This document shows positions 35,592 through 44,970 of a stretch of 64,000 bases of DNA, piece by piece. The DNA lies in assembly GCF_024721175.1 (NCBI RefSeq), contig NZ_CP099399.1, forward strand, positions 558,001-622,000, written 5' to 3'. The first letter of the stretch is position 1. Each line of letters begins with the position of its first letter. The stretch comes from Rhizobium sp. Pop5. GTDB lineage: Bacteria; Pseudomonadota; Alphaproteobacteria; Rhizobiales; Rhizobiaceae. The notes under the pieces were generated by a model. It did not search any database. It was not told the DNA's origin and saw nothing but the letters and a program-made list of their open reading frames with translations. The translations under genes and the position numbers were made by a program.

Positions 35592-35616
35592 TGCCAGAAG
35601 AAGCAGTGAGGATGGA

Positions 35617-36798
35617 ATGGCCGACGTCACCAAGGAACAGGTTCTCGAAACGCTGAAGACCGTGCGTGGACCGGATCTCGAGCACGATATCGTCGAGCTC
35701 GGTATGGTTTCCGACGTTTTCATCTCCGACGGCAAGGTCTATTTCTCCATCACCGTTCCGGCCGAGCGCGCCAAGGAGCTGGAGCCGATGCGGCTTGCCG
35801 CCGAGCGCGTCATAAAGGAAATGCCGGGGGTCAAGGGCGCCCTCGTGACGCTGACGGCGGACAGGAAGGCGGCCGCAGCCACGCCTCCCGCGCGCCCGGC
35901 ACCGAACCCGCCCCACGGCCATGCCGGCCATGATCATTCACACGATCATCGCGGCCACGCGCACCCACCCCAGCAGCAGTCTCCGCGCGCCGGCAGGATC
36001 GGTGTTCCCGGCATAGGTGCCATCATCGCCGTCGCATCGGGCAAGGGTGGAGTTGGCAAGTCGACCACCGCCGTCAACCTCGCGCTCGGCCTGTTGGCCA
36101 ATGGTCTGCGCGTCGGCATCCTCGATGCCGATATCTACGGTCCGTCCATGCCGCGTTTGCTGAAGATATCGGGCCGTCCGACGCAGATCGATGGCCGCAT
36201 CATCAATCCGATGGAAAATTACGGCCTCAAGGTCATGTCGATGGGCTTCCTCGTCGATGAGGAGACGGCGATGATCTGGCGCGGACCGATGGTCCAGTCG
36301 GCGTTGCTGCAGATGCTACGCGAAGTCGCCTGGGGCGAGCTCGACGTCCTCGTCGTCGACATGCCGCCCGGCACCGGCGACGCGCAGCTGACCATGGCCC
36401 AGCAGGTGCCGCTCGCCGGCGCGGTTATCGTCTCCACGCCGCAGGATCTCGCTCTGATCGATGCCCGCAAGGGCCTCAACATGTTCCGCAAGGTCGAGGT
36501 GCCGGTCCTCGGTATCGTCGAGAACATGAGCTATTTCATCGCTCCCGATACCGGCACCCGCTACGATATCTTCGGTCACGGCGGTGCCCGTAAGGAAGCC
36601 GAGCGCATCGGCGTGCCCTTTCTCGGCGAGGTGCCGCTGACGATGAACATCCGCGAAACCTCCGATGCCGGAACGCCGCTCGTCGCCTCCGAGCCGAACG
36701 GCATCGTCGCAGGCATCTATCGCGGCATTGCCGCCAAGGTCTGGGAGCAGGTCGGCGGCCAGCCGCAACGGCCCGCGCCGACGATCATCTTCGAATAG
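35617..36798 (+). CDS. mrp: Mrp/ApbC-type Fe-S cluster carrier ATPase
   Basis: A 393-residue protein. The N-terminal DUF59/MIP18 domain (~1-85: VLETLKTVRGPDLEHDIVEL) is followed by a linker very rich in His (~98-122). The MinD-like P-loop ATPase has the deviant Walker A IIAVASGKGGVGKSTTAVNL, DADIYGPSMPRLL, and VVDMPPGTGDAQLT. The loop ENMSYFIAPDTGTRYDIF lacks the CxxC that many Mrp proteins use for cluster binding. It probably carries or inserts Fe-S clusters. The ATG at 35617 is chosen over a long upstream frame that crosses the palindrome. Confidence 0.93.
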   Translation: MADVTKEQVLETLKTVRGPDLEHDIVELGMVSDVFISDGKVYFSITVPAERAKELEPMRLAAERVIKEMPGVKGALVTLTADRKAAAATPPARPAPNPPHGHAGHDHSHDHRGHAHPPQQQSPRAGRIGVPGIGAIIAVASGKGGVGKSTTAVNLALGLLANGLRVGILDADIYGPSMPRLLKISGRPTQIDGRIINPMENYGLKVMSMGFLVDEETAMIWRGPMVQSALLQMLREVAWGELDVLVVDMPPGTGDAQLTMAQQVPLAGAVIVSTPQDLALIDARKGLNMFRKVEVPVLGIVENMSYFIAPDTGTRYDIFGHGGARKEAERIGVPFLGEVPLTMNIRETSDAGTPLVASEPNGIVAGIYRGIAAKVWEQVGGQPQRPAPTIIFE

Positions 36799-37200
36799 GC
36801 GCCGAATCGCTGCCGCCGATACCCCAAATTGTGGGGGAAACGTGGTGAAAGGCCGCGCTTCACGGAAGATGTCTTGATTATTTCACGGCTTTGCTTCATA
36901 TGCCGCGGCGCCATGATGGCGTTGCTGCTCAATGACGGTCGCCTTCGTTTCGAAGGGGCCGGTCCGCCTGCAAGTTCGGAGTTGTCTTGTCGATCGAAGG
37001 ATTGGTAACTGCGATGCGGTGGAGCATAATGCGCATGCCGGTCCGAAAGGCTGGATGCTGCCGGAGTCGTATGAACTTTCTTGATCCGCTTCCGTTTCGA
37101 CCGATGACGAGCGACCTTCGCGTTGCCGCTCTCGCGGCTGCATGGAAAGGCTTTCGATGAAGAGGGCAATGGCCACGAAGCGGCGTGAGCATCGGAGACC
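36799..37200. other. Intergenic gap between mrp and corA
   Basis: 402 bp without a confident gene. CCCCAAATTGTGGGG just after mrp is a small hairpin. One unsupported 48-codon frame at 37014-37160 is discussed under findings. No promoter stands out. Confidence 0.6.
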
Positions 37201-38184
37201 GTGCCGGTGATCACCGCTTACTGTTCCAATTGCAGGTCGATCGAGATCCGCGACCTCTCGCAGGGTGCGTCCTTGCCCGAGGACGTGGTATGGATCGACA
37301 TGATCGAGCCGACCCGCGAGGAGGAGCTCTATGTCGAGAAGGTTCTCGGCATCGAGGTTCCGACCCGCGACGACCTCAAGGATATCGAGCCTTCCGCTCG
37401 CCTCTATGTCGAAAAGGGCGCCGTCTTCATGACGGCCTCGCTTCTCTGGAAGGCCGATACCGAGGCGCCGATGCTGACCGACATCGCCTTCATCCTGGCG
37501 GGAAACCGGCTGGTCACCATCCGCTACGCCCATCCTAAATCCTTTGCGCTGTTCATCGCCGCCCTTCACCGGCTGCCGGAAAACTGGCGCAGCGGCGCTG
37601 CTCTTCTTTCCAAGCTCCTGGAGACGATCGTCGACCGCACCGCCGAGGTCCTCGAAGTCTCCGTCTCGCGCATCGACATCTTGTCGATGCATGTCTTCGG
37701 CGACCGGGCGAGGAAGGTGCGCCGGCCCTCGAACTATCTCGAGGAGAAGCTGAGGGATATCGCCGGGCATCACCGGACGATCAGCAAGCTGCGCGACAGC
37801 CTCGGTTCGCTTTCCCGTCTGCTGACCTTCTTTCACACGACCCCAGCGATCCAGCAGGACCGCGAGGCGAAAGATCTCTGCCGCACCGTCTCACGCGATA
37901 TCCAGTCGCTGTCGGAGCACGCTTCCTTCGTCGCCGCCAACATCACCTTTCTGCTCGACGCCTCGCTCGGGCTGATCAACATCGAGCAGAACTCGATCAT
38001 CAAGATTTTCTCGATTGCATCGGTGGTGTTCTTGCCGCCGACACTGGTCGCCTCCATCTATGGCATGAACTTTCAGGTCATGCCGGAACTGACCTGGGCC
38101 GCGGGTTATCCCTATTCGCTGGCCCTGATGGTGGTCTCCGCCGTCATTCCCTTTTTCTTTTTCCGCTGGAAAGGCTGGCTCTGA
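37201..38184 (+). CDS. corA: CorA-family Mg2+ (divalent cation) transporter
   Basis: A 327-residue inner-membrane channel. The large N-terminal cytosolic domain (~1-265) is followed by two C-terminal hydrophobic segments. The first begins near IFSIASVVFLPPTLVASI and runs into the signature YGMNF, and the second is YSLALMVVSAVIPFFFF. The start is GTG at 37201. It transports Mg2+, possibly also Co2+/Ni2+. The K+ transporter kup follows 18 bp later, so the two may be cotranscribed. Confidence 0.95.
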   Translation: MPVITAYCSNCRSIEIRDLSQGASLPEDVVWIDMIEPTREEELYVEKVLGIEVPTRDDLKDIEPSARLYVEKGAVFMTASLLWKADTEAPMLTDIAFILAGNRLVTIRYAHPKSFALFIAALHRLPENWRSGAALLSKLLETIVDRTAEVLEVSVSRIDILSMHVFGDRARKVRRPSNYLEEKLRDIAGHHRTISKLRDSLGSLSRLLTFFHTTPAIQQDREAKDLCRTVSRDIQSLSEHASFVAANITFLLDASLGLINIEQNSIIKIFSIASVVFLPPTLVASIYGMNFQVMPELTWAAGYPYSLALMVVSAVIPFFFFRWKGWL

Positions 38185-38202
38185 GGAGCCTGTTGCAACT
38201 TC

Positions 38203-40101
38203 ATGTCCGAAGAGAGCCATCCGAACGAACGCCATATGACGCCGAGAAAGCTGTTTTATCTCGCGCTGGGTTCCGTCGGCGTCGTCTACGGTGATATCGG
38301 TACGAGCCCGCTCTACGCTTTTCGCGAGGCGCTGAAGCCCGTGGCCCATGACGGCCTCACCCGCTTCGAGGTCATCAGCCTGATTTCGTTGATGATCTGG
38401 GCGCTGACGATCATCGTCACCATCAAATACGTGCTCTTCCTGCTGCGCGCCGATAACGAGGGCGAGGGCGGCACGCTGTCGCTGCTTGCCCTTCTGATGA
38501 AGACGGCCAACGGCCACACCGCCTTGCTGATGCTGCTCGGCCTGATTGGCGCAGCGCTCTTCCTCGGCGATGCGATGATCACGCCGGCACTATCGGTGCT
38601 GTCGGCCGTCGAGGGCCTCAAGCTCGTCACCCCCAGCCTCTCGGAATATATCGTGCCGATTTCGGTGGTGATTCTTGCGCTGCTCTTCGTCGTGCAATCG
38701 CGCGGCACTGGCGCCGTTGCGAAGTTTTTCGGCCCAATCACCGCCGTCTGGTTCCTCGTCATGGCCGCCGCCGGCATTTCCCATATCTCCGACGACTACG
38801 GCATCCTGGCTGCCTTCAATCCCTATTATGCCGTCAGCTTCTTGCTGCATGAGGGTTTCTACGGCGTCGTCGTGCTCGGCGCGGTCTTCCTGACGGTGAC
38901 GGGGGCGGAAGCGCTTTATGCCGATCTCGGCCATTTCGGTCGCCGTCCGATCCAGTGGGCCTGGTTCGTGCTGGTGTTCCCGTCACTGACGCTGAACTAT
39001 CTCGGGCAGGGCGCTCTCGTTCTCGGCAAGCCGGAAACGATGTCCGATCCCTTTTATCTAATGTATCCGCAATGGGCGCTGCTGCCGGTCGTCATCCTTG
39101 CGACCGCCGCAACGATCATCGCGAGCCAGGCTGTCATAACAGGCGCCTTCTCGCTCGTGCGCCAAGGCATCAACCTCGGTTTCCTGCCGCGCATGGAAAT
39201 CCTCTTCACCTCGGAAACCAACACCGGGCAGATCTTCGTGCCTTCGGTCAACGCCGTTCTGTTCATTGGCGTCATCTTCCTGGTCCTGAGTTTCAAGACC
39301 TCGGACGCGCTGGCGACCGCCTACGGCATCTCCGTCACCGGCGCCATGGTCGTCACCTCGATCATGGCCTTCGAATTCGTCCGCACGCGCTGGAACTGGT
39401 CGCTGCCGGTTGCCATCATCGCGCTCGCTCCGCTGGTCGTGCTCGAAATGATCTTCCTCGGCGCGAACCTCCTGAAGATCCACGACGGCGGCTATATCCC
39501 GATCCTGATTGCCACGGCTTTTACCGTCATCATGTGGACCTGGCGCCGCGGCACCGCGATTCTCATGGAGAAGACCCGCCACACCGATATCCCGCTCGCC
39601 TCCTTCGTCAGCTCGATCGAGCGCAAGAGCGAGCATTCGCCGGCCCAGGTTCCCGGCACCGCGATCTTCCTGACCAGCGATCCGGAATCCGCGCCCGCCG
39701 CCCTGCTGCACAATCTCAAGCACAATCACGTGCTGCATGACCGCAACGTCATCCTGACGATCCGCACGGTCAACAAGCCGCGCGTCCCAAGCCACGACCG
39801 TTACAAGGTCGAGCAGATTTCCGAGCGCTTCTCCCGCGTCGAGCTGCTTTTCGGCTTCATGGAATCGCAGAACGTCTCGCAGGCCTTGGCGACCCTGCGC
39901 AAGACCGGGCTGAAGTTCGACATCATGTCGACTTCCTTCTATCTCGGTCGCCGCAAATTGGTGCCGGACGCCAAGTCCGGCATGCCTTACTGGCAGGACC
40001 GGCTCTACATCGCGCTCGCCAACGCCGCCGCCAATCCCTCGGATTACTTCCGTCTGCCGGCCAATCGCGTGGTGGAATTGGGCTCGCACGTTATTATTTG
40101 A
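38203..40101 (+). CDS. kup: KUP-family low-affinity K+ uptake transporter
   Basis: A 632-residue inner-membrane protein. The hallmark N-terminus [22 protein letters not shown] is present. About 12 hydrophobic segments cover residues ~20-440, including [18 protein letters not shown] hydrophilic cytosolic C-terminus has [11 protein letters not shown] and [11 protein letters not shown], as in other Kup proteins. It imports K+ with H+. Rhizobia usually carry several kup copies. Confidence 0.97.
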   Translation: MSEESHPNERHMTPRKLFYLALGSVGVVYGDIGTSPLYAFREALKPVAHDGLTRFEVISLISLMIWALTIIVTIKYVLFLLRADNEGEGGTLSLLALLMKTANGHTALLMLLGLIGAALFLGDAMITPALSVLSAVEGLKLVTPSLSEYIVPISVVILALLFVVQSRGTGAVAKFFGPITAVWFLVMAAAGISHISDDYGILAAFNPYYAVSFLLHEGFYGVVVLGAVFLTVTGAEALYADLGHFGRRPIQWAWFVLVFPSLTLNYLGQGALVLGKPETMSDPFYLMYPQWALLPVVILATAATIIASQAVITGAFSLVRQGINLGFLPRMEILFTSETNTGQIFVPSVNAVLFIGVIFLVLSFKTSDALATAYGISVTGAMVVTSIMAFEFVRTRWNWSLPVAIIALAPLVVLEMIFLGANLLKIHDGGYIPILIATAFTVIMWTWRRGTAILMEKTRHTDIPLASFVSSIERKSEHSPAQVPGTAIFLTSDPESAPAALLHNLKHNHVLHDRNVILTIRTVNKPRVPSHDRYKVEQISERFSRVELLFGFMESQNVSQALATLRKTGLKFDIMSTSFYLGRRKLVPDAKSGMPYWQDRLYIALANAAANPSDYFRLPANRVVELGSHVII

Positions 40102-40104
40102 TGG

Positions 40105-40275
40105 GTGGGGCAAAGACCCCGCCCCAAACCCCCTCCACAAGGGGAGGGGCTTAACCTGCCGCACCGTCTCGCAAAACTCTGGATCGGCAGACTACGAGAT
40201 GATTGCGAGGCAGAGCGGTAATGCCGGGCCAGCCCCTCCCTTGTGGGGAGGGGACCTTCGCAAGGGTCCAGACAC
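40105..40275. repeat. Inverted-repeat intergenic element after kup
   Basis: Arms of about 23 bp at 40129-40151 (CCCCCTCCACAAGGGGAGGGG) and 40231-40253 (CCCCTCCCTTGTGGGGAGGGG) pair across about 80 bp. Smaller GGGGC/GCCCC and GGACC/GGTCC stems lie at the ends. It fills most of the 281-bp kup-sleB gap. Such elements recur between rhizobial genes and give false SPSPCGGGLGRG-like frames. Confidence 0.75.
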
Positions 40276-40382
40276 ACCTCATTTGGCGAAAATATCACCC
40301 ACATTAGAATATCCAAAAACTCTCAAGGTCACTTTCCGGCACAGGCTGTTAACCAGACATCAAGGTTAATGCGGGATTTTCA

Positions 40383-41594
40383 GTGGAATGTTTCAGCGTT
40401 CCATGCCCGGAGTTCGTGTTGCGTCGAAAGCGTCCTTCCCGTAGCAAGCTGCGTCTTATCCCTGAGAATTGGGTATCGCCCGCAATTTTCGGGCTCGCCG
40501 GCTGGCTGATCTTCCCAAGCGTGGCCTCGCATGCTGATCTCGCGACCATGCTCGCCGGTCTTGATCACGAGGGCCAGAACTGGCGCATGGTGCTGACCAA
40601 TTCTCCGGCCGGCTCGATCCATCAGGCCGAACTGACTTTCGCCGATTCGATGACGACAGGCTCGATCTCCGCCGATGCCGGCATGGTGCTGCCCGATGGC
40701 CGCAAGGTCGCTTTTACCGCCAAGGAGAAGGGCCACGAGGGCACGCCGGATGAAGACCGCGTCAACCGCAGCACGAAGAAAGGCCGCGTCGTCGCCGTCG
40801 AGAAGATGCAGCCGCCCAAGGATTTCTCCGCCGGCTCGATCCTCGAGCGCACGAAGATGCTTTTCACACCGACTTTCGATCTGAAGGACCGCTCGGCCTT
40901 CGTCAAGCCGAAGATCCAGGGCAAGGAGATCGAGATCGCCACTTCATTCTATAGGAAGCAGCCGGCTATGCCGGATCGCGGCGTGCCCGCGATGCTCGCA
41001 AGCCTCGTCACCAGCAACAAGGCCGACGTTCTTGCCACCGCCTATGCGCCGGCGGCACCCGACTATGCCCGCCAGTCCCCGTTTGATTCCATCTTGACCG
41101 ACCAGGACAGCGGCCGCTTCGTCCCAGAGATCGGCCCGCGCGATCATGCCTGGGCCGCAAGCGTATTGCCGCCGAGCGTCTTTTCCGCCGGCGAGCAGCA
41201 GTGCCTTGCCTCCGGCATCTATTTCGAAGCGCGTGGGGAATCGGTGAAGGGCCAGGCGGCCGTCGCCCAGGTCATTCTCAACCGTGTCCGTAATCCCGCT
41301 TATCCCAAGACGATCTGCGGCGTCGTCTATCAGAACGAGGATTGGCGCAATCGCTGCCAGTTTTCCTTCGCCTGCGACAGCATCAAGGACCGGGTGAACT
41401 CGGAATATCACTGGCGGGTCGCCCGCGATGTGGCGATGGCGGTGACATCAGGCAAGATCTGGCTGCCACAGGTTGGTTCGGCAACGCACTACCATGCCGT
41501 CTATGTCAGACCGAAATGGGCAAAGACCATGGAAAAGGTGGGCCGCATCGGTCTCCATGTCTTCTACCGCACCTATGGCGGCGGCTGGAGCTGA
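40383..41594 (+). CDS. Cell-wall hydrolase of the SleB (Hydrolase_2) family
   Basis: A roughly 403-residue protein with an N-terminal hydrophobic segment (VSPAIFGLAGWLIFPSVASHA, signal or anchor). A long variable middle region (~60-270) is followed by a C-terminal SleB domain (CLASGIYFEARGESVKGQAAVAQVILNRV, CGVVYQ, CQFSFACD, ATHYHAVYVRPKWA) with the catalytic Glu in FEARGE. It probably cleaves peptidoglycan in the periplasm. The start is GTG at 40383 or GTG at 40416; both are weak. Confidence 0.87.
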   Translation: MECFSVPCPEFVLRRKRPSRSKLRLIPENWVSPAIFGLAGWLIFPSVASHADLATMLAGLDHEGQNWRMVLTNSPAGSIHQAELTFADSMTTGSISADAGMVLPDGRKVAFTAKEKGHEGTPDEDRVNRSTKKGRVVAVEKMQPPKDFSAGSILERTKMLFTPTFDLKDRSAFVKPKIQGKEIEIATSFYRKQPAMPDRGVPAMLASLVTSNKADVLATAYAPAAPDYARQSPFDSILTDQDSGRFVPEIGPRDHAWAASVLPPSVFSAGEQQCLASGIYFEARGESVKGQAAVAQVILNRVRNPAYPKTICGVVYQNEDWRNRCQFSFACDSIKDRVNSEYHWRVARDVAMAVTSGKIWLPQVGSATHYHAVYVRPKWAKTMEKVGRIGLHVFYRTYGGGWS

Positions 41595-41733
41595 GATAAA
41601 CGTGTGGGGCCAAGCCGATTTCAGGCCCGGAAAAGCGGATTCTTTCAATCGAATTTGGGCGATCGGTCGAATATCGGCCTAAATTATTGATTCGATGGAA
41701 TTATTTTCTGGCTGGACAGAAGTCGCCTACGCC

Positions 41734-41762
41734 TTGACTATACCAATCCCTAAAACTATGTT
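41734..41762 (+). promoter_or_regulatory. Sigma-70-like promoter of the F0 ATP synthase operon
   Basis: TTGACT and TATGTT are separated by exactly 17 bp, about 105 bp upstream of atpI. In the CTTGAC form this matches the usual rhizobial housekeeping promoter. Confidence 0.7.
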
Positions 41763-41866
41763 GCGCGCGACTTCAGAACGGGCCGGAAGGTTCTCAACCT
41801 TCGCGTCCGGGGTCCGAATGACCGGGGTAGCGGGAGTGCGGGCGACGGGCAGGCGAGGAGAGATCC

Positions 41867-42205
41867 ATGGCGGACGACCGCGAGGAAAGTCTTGAAAAGC
41901 GCCGTGCGCAATTGGGGGCGGAACTCGCGACCAAGCGCGCTGAGGCGGGAGTGGAACATGCAAGCGAGGCCCAAGCCGAGGTAAGCCGCAAAGGTTATGC
42001 CCAGGCGATGAAGCTTTCCAGCGAGTTCATTGCCGCCATCGTCGTCGGTGCTTTGCTTGGCTATACCCTCGACCGTTTTGTCGGCACGGCGCCTTGGGGG
42101 TTGATTGTTCTTCTGCTTCTCGGATTCTGTGCCGGCGTTTTGAACGTGCTGCGTTCTGCGGGGGTGGTGGCCCATCCCTTGGAAGGCAAGGACGACACGA
42201 AATAA
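41867..42205 (+). CDS. atpI: F0F1 ATP synthase assembly protein AtpI
   Basis: A 112-residue protein. The N-terminal half is charged and probably coiled coil (EESLEKRRAQLGAELATKRAE). Two membrane segments follow (FIAAIVVGALLGYTLDRFVG and WGLIVLLLLGFCAGVLNVL), as in AtpI/AtpZ-type proteins that help form the c-ring. First gene of the F0 operon. Confidence 0.93.
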   Translation: MADDREESLEKRRAQLGAELATKRAEAGVEHASEAQAEVSRKGYAQAMKLSSEFIAAIVVGALLGYTLDRFVGTAPWGLIVLLLLGFCAGVLNVLRSAGVVAHPLEGKDDTK

Positions 42206-42268
42206 GGACCGGTTCCCGGTCCAGTGCAATGATCCCGCGTCCTGCGGGCCAAAGAGAGAGAACAAGCG

Positions 42269-43021
42269 GTGTCTAACGATCCGACCCATCAGTTCCTGAT
42301 CCAGAAGATTGTGCCGATCGAAGTCGGCGGAATTGATTTCTCGTTCACCAATGCATCGCTCTTCATGGTCGCTTCGGCTGCCGTTGCTGCCGGCTTCCTC
42401 TATTTCTCGACCTCGAACCGCGCCATCGTGCCGGGTCGTTCGCAGTCGGTCGCGGAAATGTCCTATGAATTCATTGCCGGCATGCTGAAGGAAGGCGCGG
42501 GCAAGCAGGGAATGAAGTTCTTCCCGCTGGTCTTCTCGCTCTTCATGTTCGTGCTGACGGCGAACCTTCTCGGCATGTTCCCGTATTTCTTCACGATCAC
42601 CAGCCAGATCATCGTCACGTTCGCGCTGGCGATCCTCGTCATCGGCACGGTTCTCGTCTACGGCTTCTACAAGCACGGCTTCCACTTCCTGAATGTCTTC
42701 GTGCCCTCGGGCGTGCCGGGCATTCTGCTGCCGCTGGTCATTGCGATCGAAATCATTTCGTTCCTGTCTCGTCCGATTTCGCTCTCCGTTCGTCTTTTCG
42801 CCAACATGCTCGCCGGTCACATCACACTGAAGGTGTTCGCAGGCTTCGTCGCCTCGCTTGGAGCCCTCGGTGCAGTCGGTGTCGGCGGAGCCGTTCTTCC
42901 CCTCATCATGACCGTCGCCCTGACCGGTCTCGAGTTCCTCGTCGCCTTCCTCCAGGCTTACGTCTTTGCGGTGCTGACTTGCATGTACCTCAACGACGCG
43001 ATCCATCCGGGCGGGCACTAA
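42269..43021 (+). CDS. atpB: ATP synthase F0 subunit a
   Basis: A 250-residue integral membrane subunit that, with the c-ring, forms the proton path. The conserved Arg is in [20 protein letters not shown], and [19 protein letters not shown] is the last conserved helix. The start is GTG at 42269 with AGAGAGAA upstream. F1 genes are not in this window, so F0 and F1 are in separate operons. Confidence 0.97.
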   Translation: MSNDPTHQFLIQKIVPIEVGGIDFSFTNASLFMVASAAVAAGFLYFSTSNRAIVPGRSQSVAEMSYEFIAGMLKEGAGKQGMKFFPLVFSLFMFVLTANLLGMFPYFFTITSQIIVTFALAILVIGTVLVYGFYKHGFHFLNVFVPSGVPGILLPLVIAIEIISFLSRPISLSVRLFANMLAGHITLKVFAGFVASLGALGAVGVGGAVLPLIMTVALTGLEFLVAFLQAYVFAVLTCMYLNDAIHPGGH

Positions 43022-43088
43022 GGATAACGACATCGACGTCAAAGGGCGTCAGTCATTCGCCGCAACAACCATTTCAAAGGAGTTCAAC

Positions 43089-43316
43089 ATGGAAGCGGAA
43101 GCAGCAAAGTTCATCGGTGCAGGTCTGGCTTGCTTTGGTATGGCCGGTACGGCTCTCGGCCTCGGCAACATCTTCGGCAGCTACCTCTCCGGCGCTCTGC
43201 GCAATCCGTCTGCCGCTGACAGCCAGTTCGGCCGTCTGGTATTCGGCTTCGCCGTTACGGAAGCTCTGGGCATCTTCTCGCTGCTCGTCGCTCTCCTCCT
43301 CCTCTTCGCCGTCTGA
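43089..43316 (+). CDS. atpE: ATP synthase F0 subunit c
   Basis: A 75-residue hairpin of two membrane helices. The polar loop is SGALRNPSA and the proton-binding acid is Glu in [26 protein letters not shown] lies at ideal distance from the ATG. Multiple copies form the rotor ring. Confidence 0.97.
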   Translation: MEAEAAKFIGAGLACFGMAGTALGLGNIFGSYLSGALRNPSAADSQFGRLVFGFAVTEALGIFSLLVALLLLFAV

Positions 43317-43394
43317 TATCGGCGGATAGATGGATCACGGCCTGCGAACCGCAAGCCGTGATCCTTTGCATTTGCAGTCCACCTGGAGGTGAGC

Positions 43395-44018
43395 ATGTTT
43401 TTTGTGACCCCGGCTTACGCTGAAGAAGCACCGGCGGCAGCGACCGGCACGGATGCGCATGCCGCTCCGGCCGCAGGCGAGGTCCATACCGAGACCGGCG
43501 TTGCCGAAGGCGAACACGCCCGTGGCCCGTTCCCGCCCTTCGATTCGACGACCTACGCCTCCCAGCTGTTGTGGCTGGTGATTACGTTCGGCGTCTTCTA
43601 CCTCCTTATGCAAAAGGTCATCGCGCCGCGCATCGGGGCCATCATCGACCAGCGTCACACGCGCATTTCCCAGGACCTGGAAGAGGCAAGCCGCCTGAAG
43701 GCGGAAGCCGACGCCGCAGTCCGGACCTATGAAGGTGAACTGGCCGCTGCCCGCGCCAAGTCGCATTCGATCGGTGCTGCCGCGCGCGATGCCGCCAAGA
43801 TCAAGGCCGAAGAGGACCGGCGCGCTGTCGAGGCGAGCCTGTCGGAAAAGATCAAGGCTGCCGAAGCCCGTATCTCCGACATCAAGGCAAAGGCTTTCGC
43901 TGACGTCGGCACCATTGCCGAGGAAACAGCCGCTGCCGTCGTCGAACAGCTGATCGGTGGCACCGCCGCCCAGGCAGATATCGCCGCAGCCGTCGCTGCC
44001 GCCAAGAAGGAGGCTTGA
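43395..44018 (+). CDS. atpF2: ATP synthase F0 subunit b'
   Basis: A 207-residue b' subunit. A polar N-terminus precedes one membrane helix ([21 protein letters not shown]) and a long Ala/Lys/Glu coiled coil to the end. GGAGGTGAGC places the start at ATG 43395 rather than GTG 43389. It pairs with the b subunit to form the peripheral stalk, an arrangement typical of photosynthetic and alphaproteobacteria. Confidence 0.95.
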   Translation: MFFVTPAYAEEAPAAATGTDAHAAPAAGEVHTETGVAEGEHARGPFPPFDSTTYASQLLWLVITFGVFYLLMQKVIAPRIGAIIDQRHTRISQDLEEASRLKAEADAAVRTYEGELAAARAKSHSIGAAARDAAKIKAEEDRRAVEASLSEKIKAAEARISDIKAKAFADVGTIAEETAAAVVEQLIGGTAAQADIAAAVAAAKKEA

Positions 44019-44021
44019 TCG

Positions 44022-44513
44022 ATGGAATTTCACTTTGACGCCACTTTCTTCGCCTTTGTCGGCCTCGTCCTCTTCCTGGCGCTGGTCGTCTATCTGAAGG
44101 TTCCGGGCATGATGGCGAAGTCGCTCGACGACCGCGCCGATCAGATCCGCAACGATCTGGCCGAAGCCAAGCGCCTGCGCGAGGAGGCCCAGCACTTGCT
44201 TGCCGAATACCAGCGCAAACGCAAGGAAGCTGAAGCCGAAGCGGCCCACATCGTTGCGGCCGCCGAGCGCGAAGCCGAAATGCTGACCGCCGAGGCAAAG
44301 AAGAAGACGGAAGAATTCGTCGCCAACCGCACGACGCTCTCCGAGCAGAAGATCAAGCAGGCCGAAGCCGACGCGATGAAGGCGGTTCGTTCTGCTGCCG
44401 TCGATCTGGCGATCGCGGCCGCCGAAACGGTGCTCGCCAAGCAGTCCGATGCCAAGGTCCAGTCTGAGCTCTTCGGCAACGCCGTCGGCCAGGTCAAGAC
44501 GCGGCTGAACTGA
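44022..44513 (+). CDS. atpF: ATP synthase F0 subunit b
   Basis: A 163-residue b subunit with one N-terminal membrane helix (FFAFVGLVLFLALVVYLKV) and a coiled-coil stalk (KRLREEAQHLLAEYQRKRKE onward). It lies 3 bp after atpF'. A strong terminator follows. Confidence 0.97.
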   Translation: MEFHFDATFFAFVGLVLFLALVVYLKVPGMMAKSLDDRADQIRNDLAEAKRLREEAQHLLAEYQRKRKEAEAEAAHIVAAAEREAEMLTAEAKKKTEEFVANRTTLSEQKIKQAEADAMKAVRSAAVDLAIAAAETVLAKQSDAKVQSELFGNAVGQVKTRLN

Positions 44514-44533
44514 GCTGTATCGAATGGAATGAG

Positions 44534-44567
44534 AAAAGGCCGGGCATGTCCCGGCCTTTTTGTTTTT
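44534..44567 (+). terminator. Rho-independent terminator of the F0 operon
   Basis: An 11-bp stem, AAAAGGCCGGG / CCCGGCCTTTT, with a 5-nt loop is followed by TGTTTTT. It is the clearest intrinsic terminator in the window. Confidence 0.93.
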
Positions 44568-44671
44568 CGGCAAAGGTCGTTCTTTACGTTTCGATCTTTG
44601 CCTAGGTCGAACCACGCCCCGTCCTTCGGACTCGTAAAAAGGCCGAAGGCGCATGCGATGACCTCTCGATT

Positions 44672-44891
44672 CCCTCTTCTCCCCAGCGGGGCGAAGGTGC
44701 CGTAAGGCGGATGAGGGGGCCTCCGAAGCTGGTCTTTCCAATCATATACGGGCTTTGGCCACGCCGTATCCTCCCGACTGTGCGCAGGCGCTCGCCGTTG
44801 GCGTTGTCGCGAAACAGGTTCTATTTGAGGGATGTGCCGTGCAGCCCCCTCTTCCGCCTGCCGGCACCTTCTCCCCGAGGGGAGAAGAGGG
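44672..44891. repeat. Long inverted-repeat intergenic element
   Basis: Arms at 44672-44720 and 44844-44891 are near reverse complements, roughly 85% by eye, sharing CCCTCTTCTCCCC and GAAGGTGCCG blocks around ~120 bp of unique sequence. It occupies the gap between the atpF terminator and rnhB, which otherwise holds no gene. Confidence 0.8.
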
Positions 44892-44970
44892 ATGCCGCGA
44901 TCCCTCGGTTCCTCGCGCGCCTTTCAGAGGGCGCATGCCGGCTTCTCAAATGTCCGGTCTTTCTGACGAT

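Noticed and set aside
40044..40316. Open frame giving SPSPCGGGLGRG-like peptide
   Set aside because: Typical translation artefact of the G/C-rich intergenic inverted repeat.
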